From assembly GCA_001820055.1 (NCBI GenBank), contig MHOK01000002.1:1-36006 (forward strand): 36,006 nucleotides of DNA. The letters run 5' to 3'. The notes under the pieces are model-generated. The model saw only the letters and a list, made by a program, of their open reading frames with translations. It searched no databases and was not told where the DNA came from. Below, one piece after another: positions 1 through 6,707 of this stretch. Position 1 is the first letter of the stretch. Every line of letters begins with the position of its first letter. The translations under genes and the position numbers were made by a program. The DNA is from Candidatus Spechtbacteria bacterium RIFCSPLOWO2_12_FULL_38_22 (lineage in GTDB: Bacteria; Patescibacteriota; Minisyncoccia; Spechtbacterales; 2-12-FULL-38-22).

Positions 1-50
1 CAAATATATAATTTTAAAAAGCCTCCTAAAGGAGAGTTTTTAAAATTTCA

Positions 51-124
51 TGGTTGCCTCGCAGGGATTCGAACCCCAATTTCTTGGACCAAAACCAAGC
101 GTGCTGCCGTTACACCACGAGGCA
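51..124 (-). tRNA. tRNA-Gln (anticodon UUG), CCA encoded
   Basis: Reverse complement folds as a cloverleaf: acceptor TGCCTCG/CGAGGCA, anticodon stem CTTGG-TTTTGGT-CCAAG, T-loop TTCGAAT, then discriminator A + CCA. Confidence 0.95.
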
Positions 125-233
125 ATAAGTGTCTTGAAAAACTAATCTAAAAACATTTAGTATGCTTATTTTAACACATATTTTTCTAAATGAAAGAGCG
201 CACCTCGCGATGCGCTCTTCAACCCCGAAGGGT

Positions 234-318
234 TGGTAGGGGCGGTGGGACTTGAACCCACACATCTTACGATACTGGATCTTAAGTCCAGCGCGTCTGC
301 CAATTCCGCCACGCCCCC
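234..318 (-). tRNA. tRNA-Leu (anticodon UAA), long variable arm, CCA encoded
   Basis: Acceptor GGGGGCG/CGCCCCT, anticodon loop CTTAAGA, TTCAAGT T-loop, long variable arm, ACCA 3' end. Confidence 0.95.
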
Positions 319-335
319 ATGTTTTATAAACTTTT
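295..335. repeat. 41-bp direct repeat, copy A (5' end of intact tRNA-Leu plus 3' end of the GIY-YIG gene)
   Basis: gtctgccaattccgccacgcccccatgttttataaactttt is identical to 607..647 (offset 312). Confidence 0.95.
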
Positions 336-557
336 TAGAAACTCCTTACCAACCCCAGATTTTAAATATTTTTCTTTTTTTCTAGCTTTAATACGAGTCT
401 CAAATTTTTCTGTATATATAATTTTAAATGGTCTATATGCTTTAGTTGTTTTTTCATTATCTAGGTTATGTTCTCTAAATCTTCGATCCAAATTGTTTGT
501 TAAACCAACATAAATATAATTTCGAATTTTACTTTTTATTGCATACACTACGTACAT
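324..557 (-). CDS. Small GIY-YIG endonuclease family protein (about 77 aa)
   Basis: MYVVYAIKSKIRNYIYVGLTNNLDRRFREHN matches the GIY-YIG N-terminal pattern. The upstream part of the supplied ORF (to 632) is translated tRNA fragment plus palindrome, so the ATG at 557 is the likelier start. Confidence 0.8.
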   Translation of the reverse strand: MYVVYAIKSKIRNYIYVGLTNNLDRRFREHNLDNEKTTKAYRPFKIIYTEKFETRIKARKKEKYLKSGVGKEFLKSL

Positions 558-573
558 ACTTATAAATAAGTAT

Positions 574-632
574 TTAAGTCCATCACGCCTACCTGCCGGC
601 AGGCAGGTCTGCCAATTCCGCCACGCCCCCAT
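574..632 (-). pseudogene. Truncated tRNA-Leu 5' half interrupted by a 20-bp palindrome
   Basis: GGGGGCGTGGCGGAATTGGCAGA is identical to tRNA-Leu(UAA); then comes CCTGCCTGCCGGCAGGTAGG; then CGTGATGGACTTAA resembles tRNA-Leu CGCGCTGGACTTAA. No T-arm follows. Confidence 0.8.
588..607. repeat. 20-bp palindromic element (CCTACCTGCCGGCAGGCAGG), one mismatch from perfect
   Basis: Same family as 859..878; splits the truncated tRNA-Leu copy. Confidence 0.85.
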
Positions 633-647
633 GTTTTATAAACTTTT
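607..647. repeat. 41-bp direct repeat, copy B
   Basis: Identical to 295..335. Confidence 0.95.
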
Positions 648-689
648 GAGAGGCGAGCTGAGAGCGTAAAGCTTTATCAGCTCGCCTTC

Positions 690-766
690 TGGTACCCCAG
701 ACAGGACTTGAACCTGCAACCTGCGGATTAGAAGTCCGCCACTCTATCCAATTGAGCTACTGGGGC
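690..766 (-). tRNA. tRNA-Arg (anticodon UCU), CCA encoded
   Basis: GCCCCAG acceptor, anticodon arm GCGGA-CTTCTAA-TCCGC, TTCAAGT T-loop, ACCA. Confidence 0.95.
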
Positions 767-797
767 TCGTATCGTCGGATAAAAATATCCGACTGCA

Positions 798-889
798 TGT
801 TCCCTGTTGGATTTGAACCAACGACCTCCTCCGTATAAGGGAGGCGCTCTGCCGCTGACCTGCCTGCCGGCAGGCAGGGCTAAGGGAAC
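798..889 (-). tRNA. tRNA with UAU anticodon and Val-like body, D-stem interrupted by a 20-bp palindrome; possible pseudo-tRNA
   Basis: GTTCCCT-TA-GC[20 bp]TC-AGCGGCA-GAGC-G-CCTCC-CTTATAC-GGAGG-AGGTC-GTTGG-TTCAAAT-CCAAC-AGGGAAC-A. Removing 859..878 gives a complete cloverleaf. Confidence 0.85.
859..878. repeat. Perfect 20-bp palindrome CCTGCCTGCCGGCAGGCAGG inside a tRNA gene
   Basis: Sequence equals its own reverse complement; it separates TTAGC from TCAGCGG of the tRNA D-arm. Confidence 0.95.
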
Positions 890-895
890 AGGTCT

Positions 896-925
896 GGCCC
901 CTCACATGCGTGCATGTGAGGGGCC
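896..925. repeat. Inter-tRNA hairpin (14-bp stem, 2-nt centre)
   Basis: GGCCCCTCACATGC-GT-GCATGTGAGGGGCC. Confidence 0.9.
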
Positions 926-927
926 CG

Positions 928-999
928 TGGGCCTTCAGGGACTCGAACCCTGCCCGTCGGGTTAAAAGCCCGATGCTCTGCCTGATGAGCTAAAGACCC
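928..999 (-). tRNA. tRNA-Lys (anticodon UUU), CCA not encoded
   Basis: GGGTCTT/AAGGCCC acceptor, anticodon arm TCGGG-CTTTTAA-CCCGA, TTCGAGT T-loop. Confidence 0.95.
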
Positions 1000-1004
1000 G
1001 TGTC

Positions 1005-1036
1005 AACTCTTTCACATGCGTACATGTGAAAGAGTT
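1005..1036. repeat. Inter-tRNA hairpin (14-bp stem, 4-nt loop)
   Basis: AACTCTTTCACATG-CGTA-CATGTGAAAGAGTT; shares core TCACATGCGTRCATGTGA with 896..925. Confidence 0.9.
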
Positions 1037-1038
1037 CG

Positions 1039-1111
1039 TGGGCCCGGGTGGAATTGAACCACCCACCTTCTGTTTATAAGACAGATGCTCTAACCAATGA
1101 GCTACGGGCCC
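1039..1111 (-). tRNA. tRNA-Ile (anticodon UAU), CCA not encoded
   Basis: GGGCCCG/CGGGCCC acceptor, anticodon arm TCTGT-CTTATAA-ACAGA, TTCAATT T-loop. Confidence 0.9.
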
Positions 1112-1232
1112 AAATTTCGCCTCGTAAAATTTGTCCGCCGTAGTTCACAAGGACGTAGGCGGGCTACTATATCAAAAAAAGCCGAGATAAGACCCCGACT
1201 TAAAAATACAAATTAAATCGAAGTTTTATATG

Positions 1233-2315
1233 TTATTCACCAATAATTTCTATAACAGCTAATTCTAATGGCAACTGTGGCATTGGTGAATATTTGATAT
1301 TGTTTACTGCTTCCAGTAATTGTTTTATTATACCGTAAATTTTCTTTTCTGTCAATCCAGTTGTTTGAATTTTTGCTTTTTTTAATTCTTCTTTAGTTAA
1401 ATTACCCGATATTAAAACTTCGCTTGACGGACTTAATTTTAAAAACAACAACTTTCTTACATAATCTATAGAACTATTTATAAATTGCTCCAAATCCTCT
1501 CCCCCACTTACCATATCATTAATATATTTGAGTACCGCTTCTTTATTGTTTTCTATAATAAAATCTATAAAATTAGATATAGACGCTAAATCTGTAGCGC
1601 CTAATAATTTTCGAATTTCACTTTCCTCGATATTGTTTAACGAAAATATCTTACCCAAAATACTTTCCGCATCACGCAAAGAACCGCCGGAAGCGCCGGC
1701 TACTAAATTTAATACGCCATCGTCTATCTTTCTTTTTTCTTTGTTTGTTAAATTCTTTAACCGCCCCAGTATCTCTTCTAAAGTTAAAAACCTAAAATCA
1801 AAACGCTGTGTGCGTGATATTATTGTTGGTAAAAGTTTATGAGGTTCTGTAGTTGCTAAAACAAAAATAACATGAACAGGTGGCTCCTCCAACATTTTAA
1901 GGAGAGCATTGGAAGCCTCCTTGGTTAACATGTGTGCTTCGTCAATTAGATAAACCTTAAAAATTCCTTGATTAGGAGCAAATTGTACAGATTCCTTCAG
2001 CGCGCGTACATCATCTATCCCCCTGTTTGAAGCGGCATCGATTTCTATTAAATCTATAAAACTTCCATTATCTATTCCAGCGCATACACTACAACTTAAA
2101 CATACACCATCTTTTTCTTTTGAATCCTGACAGTTTAAAGTTTTTGTCAAAACACGCGCCATAGTTGTTTTCCCCGTGCCCCTAGGCCCACTAAACAAAT
2201 ATGCATGGGCTACTTCTCCCATTTTTATTGCATTTCGAAGAGTCGTAACTATATGCTCCTGTCCTACAATATCCTCAAAAGATTTAGGACGATACTTTCT
2301 ATATAAAACAGCCAT
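1233..2315 (-). CDS. dnaX: DNA polymerase III gamma-type subunit (short, 360 aa)
   Basis: YRKYRPKSFEDIVGQEHIVTTLRNA, GPRGTGKTTMARV Walker A, CxxC zinc motif, LEEPPVHVIFVLATTEPHKLLPTIISR. Confidence 0.97.
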   Translation of the reverse strand: MAVLYRKYRPKSFEDIVGQEHIVTTLRNAIKMGEVAHAYLFSGPRGTGKTTMARVLTKTLNCQDSKEKDGVCLSCSVCAGIDNGSFIDLIEIDAASNRGIDDVRALKESVQFAPNQGIFKVYLIDEAHMLTKEASNALLKMLEEPPVHVIFVLATTEPHKLLPTIISRTQRFDFRFLTLEEILGRLKNLTNKEKRKIDDGVLNLVAGASGGSLRDAESILGKIFSLNNIEESEIRKLLGATDLASISNFIDFIIENNKEAVLKYINDMVSGGEDLEQFINSSIDYVRKLLFLKLSPSSEVLISGNLTKEELKKAKIQTTGLTEKKIYGIIKQLLEAVNNIKYSPMPQLPLELAVIEIIGE

Positions 2316-2384
2316 AATTTTGTTTATAAACTCACACTAGCGAAACTTGCGTGTTTTGATTGTAGCATAAATTTATTAACTTAA

Positions 2385-2408
2385 AAACTCCGCAAATCTG
2401 CGGAGTTT
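2385..2408. terminator. Hairpin terminator-like element
   Basis: AAACTCCGCA-AATC-TGCGGAGTTT with flanking A/T runs. Confidence 0.7.
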
Positions 2409-2413
2409 AATTT

Positions 2414-3769
2414 TTAGACTACAATTGTCTGATTTCTTTCTGGGCCTACAGAAATATATTTAGCCGAGACATCACACGCCCGCTCTATAAAATCAACATA
2501 CAACTTTGCTTCATCGGGTAGGTCTTCTCTACTCCTTACTTCGGTAATACCTTTGTTCCACACAGGAAGGTTGCCCAGCACTGCCTCTGCGCCATTGAAT
2601 GCACACTCAACATGATTACAACTCTCGCATGTTGGGGCTCTCTGACAACGATAACTAAAACCTATTGGTATGGTTTTATCTAAACAAGATAAAACATCCA
2701 ACTTGGTTATCGCAATTTCGCTAAACCCATTCAAGCGAGAGGCGTAACGCAGAAGCGGTATGTCAATAGGCGCGCACATACGCGGACGAGCTGTTGTTGA
2801 ACCAAATTCACGCCCAACCTCGCGAACCAATGTATCAAAATTACCCTTACTAAAAGTCGGAAATGGGCCTGTGCCAACTCTCGTGCTGTACGCTTTTACA
2901 ACGCCTATTACACGCACTTCATTTGAAGGCACAACATTAAATGCAATTCCTGCACCGCTAAACGCGCCATTTGCGCCACAACTAGTTGAAGTAACAAAAG
3001 GATAAGTACCGTGGTCTAAATCTAACAATGCTCCCTGCGCGCCTTCCAAAAGCACACCCTGCCCTCTTGAAAAAAGAGCAATACGAAGTTCGTCGTCTGT
3101 ATTTCTAATAAATTCCTTAATCTCTTCAGCAGATTCCATATAATACTCAAATAAATCATCTACGCTTAAGAGTGTAAACTCCGAAAGTCCGTATAGTTGT
3201 TCCAATATGGGTAGATAAACACTCTGGGAACACCCATAAACTGACTCAAGGATTTGTCTTTTTTCTCTGTATCTTTCAATAAATAATTTATAAAAATCTC
3301 TGCGCAATAAATCGCCTACGCGCAATCCGCTTCTAGCCGCCTTATCTGCCCTAACCGGACCCATCCCACGCTTAGTTGTTCCAATTTTATCCGCGCTAGA
3401 TCTACTTTCTTCTTGAATACCGTCTAACAGCCTATGCCAGGGCATCACTAGGTGCGCTTTAGGACTAATGGCTAACTGATAGTCAGTTATTCCTGCTTTT
3501 TGTAAACCAACCAACTCCTCGCCATAAAGCACAAGCGCATCTACAACAGTTCCGGGACCAATAACATTTTTAATATTTGGGTGTAAAATTCCGGAAGGTA
3601 CTATATGAAGTTTGAATTCTCCCAGGTCATTAACCACCGTATGGCCCGCATTGTTTCCACCGTCGTATCTAACAACGTATTCGTAGTTGCCACTACTTGC
3701 TTCCAGATCTGTTATTTTTCCCTTACCTTCATCTCCCCACTGAGCACCAACGACAATAGTTAAAGGCAT
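2414..3769 (-). CDS. purA: Adenylosuccinate synthetase
   Basis: VVGAQWGDEGKGKI, GGNNAGHTV, GTTKRGMGP, STSCGANGAFSG motifs. Confidence 0.96.
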   Translation of the reverse strand: MPLTIVVGAQWGDEGKGKITDLEASSGNYEYVVRYDGGNNAGHTVVNDLGEFKLHIVPSGILHPNIKNVIGPGTVVDALVLYGEELVGLQKAGITDYQLAISPKAHLVMPWHRLLDGIQEESRSSADKIGTTKRGMGPVRADKAARSGLRVGDLLRRDFYKLFIERYREKRQILESVYGCSQSVYLPILEQLYGLSEFTLLSVDDLFEYYMESAEEIKEFIRNTDDELRIALFSRGQGVLLEGAQGALLDLDHGTYPFVTSTSCGANGAFSGAGIAFNVVPSNEVRVIGVVKAYSTRVGTGPFPTFSKGNFDTLVREVGREFGSTTARPRMCAPIDIPLLRYASRLNGFSEIAITKLDVLSCLDKTIPIGFSYRCQRAPTCESCNHVECAFNGAEAVLGNLPVWNKGITEVRSREDLPDEAKLYVDFIERACDVSAKYISVGPERNQTIVV

Positions 3770-3807
3770 TAACTACCCCTTTTTGTTTAAGAACCATTTG
3801 GATTATA

Positions 3808-4551
3808 TTATAAAAAAAATATTAGTGCAACTCCTGAAAAAAGTAATAAAAAATGAATTAAGTCATATTTGTGTTCGCTTTGATGGTGAATAATTGGAAT
3901 GAGATCACTTAAAGCAACGTAAATAAAAACACCTGCGGCTATTGCCAGTATGTATGCTGTAAACTTCTCAGTTCCACTTAAACTAAAATATGCAAGAAGG
4001 GCACCTAAAACAGTCACGAGGCTAGATAAAAAATTTAGTATTAAAACTTTAGCACGCTTCATTCCCGTACCCAACATAATCGCAAAATCTGCTATTTCTT
4101 GGGGTATCTCATGAGCTATAACCCCAATAGCAACTCCAACTCCCAGTGGGAAGCTCGAAAAAAATGCCGCCGCAATTAAAACACCATCTATAAAGTTATG
4201 TATCGAATCACCAATTAACAACAAATACGCCTGATTCTCGTGCACATGTTTGTGGGGATGTTCCTCTGTTTCCATTCTATGGTGGTGATACCACCATAGA
4301 GCGCGTTCAACTATAAATAAAAAAACGATAGTTACTAATATAAAAAACCCTAACGGTTCAAATCTGTCTAACTTTTCTACCGCCTCGGGAAGGACGTCAA
4401 GAAACGCTACTGCAAGTAAAACCCCTACAGCAAAACTAATCAAAAATGAGGATATTTTTTTAGTAAATTTCTCTTTCCATAATAAAAATAGGCCACCGAC
4501 GGTGGAAAAAATACTGCCAAGCAAAGAAAAAATTATAATGTAGGATAGCAT
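3808..4551 (-). CDS. ZIP family metal transporter
   Basis: Multiple TM helices, His-rich loop HHHRMETEEHPHKHVHE, HNFIDGVLIAAAF and HEIPQEIADFAIM motifs. Confidence 0.93.
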   Translation of the reverse strand: MLSYIIIFSLLGSIFSTVGGLFLLWKEKFTKKISSFLISFAVGVLLAVAFLDVLPEAVEKLDRFEPLGFFILVTIVFLFIVERALWWYHHHRMETEEHPHKHVHENQAYLLLIGDSIHNFIDGVLIAAAFFSSFPLGVGVAIGVIAHEIPQEIADFAIMLGTGMKRAKVLILNFLSSLVTVLGALLAYFSLSGTEKFTAYILAIAAGVFIYVALSDLIPIIHHQSEHKYDLIHFLLLFSGVALIFFL

Positions 4552-4576
4552 AATATTCGCTCACTACGTTCGCAAA

Positions 4577-4676
4577 GTTAGTAACTAGTAACACGCCTGC
4601 CTGCGGGTAGGCAGGCAACAAGTAACTAGTAATTTTTGTTCCGACACGTCGGGGTTTTTACTTGTTACTAGTTACT
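4577..4676. repeat. Intergenic inverted-repeat module (AGTAACTAGTAACA ... TGTTACTAGTTACT) enclosing a CCTGCCTGC-type palindrome
   Basis: Left arm at about 4580 complements the right arm at about 4663..4676; palindrome variant at 4596..4615. A similar module occurs at about 29543..29656. Confidence 0.75.
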
Positions 4677-4710
4677 GATTACTGGTTACGACGAGCGCGA
4701 AGCGCGAGCG

Positions 4711-6177
4711 TTACTTGGGTCTCATTGTTGGAAACAATATAACCTCTCTCAAGCTGTGCGAATCAGTAAGAAGCACAGTTAATCTGTCTATACCCATTCC
4801 AAAACCAAATGCAGGAGGCATACCATATTCTAATGCTTCCAAAAATTCTTTATCAAAAGGCTGGGCTTCTTTATCTCCTTTTTTGCGTAATTGCGCCTGT
4901 TGTTTAAAATTTTCTTCCTGAATAACCGGGTCGTTCAATTCCGAATACGCATTAATGAGTTCCATGCCTGCAACAACTAACTGCATGGTTGCAGCGTAAG
5001 CAAAATTTTGCTCCAACGGTTTTGCTAGGGGTTTCATTTCTATTGGATGATGTATTACAAAAGTAGGCTGAACTAATTTGGGCTGTATCATTTTTTTATA
5101 AATTAAGTCTGCCACCTCTCCTTTAGAAAAAACTTTTTTATCTATCTTAATACTTAGTTCTTGCGCCTTTTTTAATAAACTTTGAAAGTTGTAATCTTCA
5201 TAATTGATGTTTGTATGCTTTTGCAACAATTCATTAAATTCAACCCTTTCAAAACTTTTAGAAAAATCTATTTTTTTTCCCTCAAACTCAAAACTCTGTT
5301 TACCCAAAACTTTTTTTGCGATATGTCTTAACATTTTTTCTGTAAATTTCATTCCCTCTTTGTAATCAGAGTAAGCCCAGTAAAATTCCAGCATTGTAAA
5401 TTCAGGATTATGCGCATAGTCCACTCCTTCGTTTCTAAAATTTCTTCCCATCTCATATACCTTATCAAAACTGCCAACAAGCAGACGTTTTAAATAAATT
5501 TCCGGAGCAATCCTCAATGCAACATCCAAATCCCATGCGTTTAGATGTGTTGTAAAAGGAGTAGCGTTTGCCCCACCGGGAGTTACTTGCAACACCGGCA
5601 CCTCAACTTCCATAAATCCGTTCTGATCCAAAAATTCTCTAATTGAACTTACAATTAGAGAACGTTTTTTAAACACTTCTTTTGCTTGAGGGTTCATTAA
5701 AAGATCTAATTCTCTCGTTCTATACCGCGATTCTATGTCTTTTAGACCGTGCCATTTTTCAGGCAATGGCCTAATAGATTTTGTAATAATATTATAGTTT
5801 GTTACATCCAGCGTTTTTTCTCCTCTTTTTGTTTTAAATAAAGTTCCTTCAACTTGTAAAAAATCGCCAACATCGATAAACTCTGCCACCTGCGCGTAAG
5901 TGTTTTTACCTAAAGCATCTTCGCGAAAAGCTATTTGGATTTTACCATCTCCATCTTGAATTTCCCCAAAAGTAAGGCCCCCATGCTGACGAAAGCTCAT
6001 CAAACGACCAGCTATTTTAACCTGTTTTTTCTCTCTAAATAATTTAGAAAAATTGTCTAAAAGTTCTTGGGTTTTATGCGTACTGCTAACAAAAGATGGA
6101 TAGGGATTTTTCCCTCTTTCTTTTAGAATTTTACGTTTTTTTAACCGTTCTTTGAGTATTTTATCTAAAGAAGACAT
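4711..6177 (-). CDS. lysS: Lysyl-tRNA synthetase, class II
   Basis: VEVPVLQVTPGGANATPF, RNFRNEGVDYAHNPEFTMLE, FGFGMGIDRL motifs. Confidence 0.97.
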   Translation of the reverse strand: MSSLDKILKERLKKRKILKERGKNPYPSFVSSTHKTQELLDNFSKLFREKKQVKIAGRLMSFRQHGGLTFGEIQDGDGKIQIAFREDALGKNTYAQVAEFIDVGDFLQVEGTLFKTKRGEKTLDVTNYNIITKSIRPLPEKWHGLKDIESRYRTRELDLLMNPQAKEVFKKRSLIVSSIREFLDQNGFMEVEVPVLQVTPGGANATPFTTHLNAWDLDVALRIAPEIYLKRLLVGSFDKVYEMGRNFRNEGVDYAHNPEFTMLEFYWAYSDYKEGMKFTEKMLRHIAKKVLGKQSFEFEGKKIDFSKSFERVEFNELLQKHTNINYEDYNFQSLLKKAQELSIKIDKKVFSKGEVADLIYKKMIQPKLVQPTFVIHHPIEMKPLAKPLEQNFAYAATMQLVVAGMELINAYSELNDPVIQEENFKQQAQLRKKGDKEAQPFDKEFLEALEYGMPPAFGFGMGIDRLTVLLTDSHSLREVILFPTMRPK

Positions 6178-6178
6178 A

Positions 6179-6640
6179 CTATATTAATTTTGTAATTCTA
6201 TATCTTTTTTTACCCTTAGGAGTTATGACCTCAAAATATTCTCCCTCTTTTTTTCCCATCATTGCTTTTCCAAGCGGAGATTCATTAGAAATTTTCCCTT
6301 CGTCTACCTCTGTCTCTTCGGAACTAACAAGCGTAACTTTAGCTTTTCTATGAGAAACTGTTGCAAATTCAACCGTAGCGCCAACTTCAACCACACCTTT
6401 TCTTTCTCTTCTTACGATCTTTGCTTTTCTTATTTTTTCTTCCAAGTCCTTTACTCTATTTTCTAAAGCAGTCTGAGCCTCCTTAGCTTCTATATACTCG
6501 GCGTTTTCAGACATATCTCCTTGCGCAGAAGCCTCTCTAAGCCACGCGGCGATTTCCCACTTCTTTTTGGTTTCTAACTCACTTAATTCTTCTTTGAGTT
6601 GATTAAAAGCTTTCTGTGTTACGTAATATTCCTCCATCAT
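6179..6640 (-). CDS. greA: Transcription elongation factor GreA
   Basis: N-terminal coiled coil with AQGDMSENAEYIEAKEAQ; C-terminal SPLGKAMMGKKEGE. Confidence 0.96.
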   Translation of the reverse strand: MMEEYYVTQKAFNQLKEELSELETKKKWEIAAWLREASAQGDMSENAEYIEAKEAQTALENRVKDLEEKIRKAKIVRRERKGVVEVGATVEFATVSHRKAKVTLVSSEETEVDEGKISNESPLGKAMMGKKEGEYFEVITPKGKKRYRITKLI

Positions 6641-6707
6641 CTAGCTACGCTCGGATATTAATATTAAATATTAAATACCAAAGTTTTGATAATTTCGCTT
6701 TAATTTT

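Noticed and set aside
558-632. N-terminal extension MGAWRNWQTCLPAGRRDGLK... of the GIY-YIG ORF as real protein
   Set aside because: It is the translation of tRNA-Leu 5' sequence plus the palindrome; the natural family start is MYVVYAI at 557.
295-647. Group I intron in tRNA-Leu(UAA) carrying the GIY-YIG gene
   Set aside because: tRNA-Leu group I introns split the anticodon loop between two exons. Here a truncated 5' half is followed by a complete tRNA, and the 250-bp interval is nearly all coding, with no room for a group I core.
2385-2408. Terminator hairpins (also 8905, 20722, 23250, 25648) as novel elements
   Set aside because: Ordinary rho-independent terminator geometry at gene ends.
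3808-4551. His-rich loop of the ZIP transporter as unusual
   Set aside because: His-rich cytoplasmic loops are common in ZIP family proteins.
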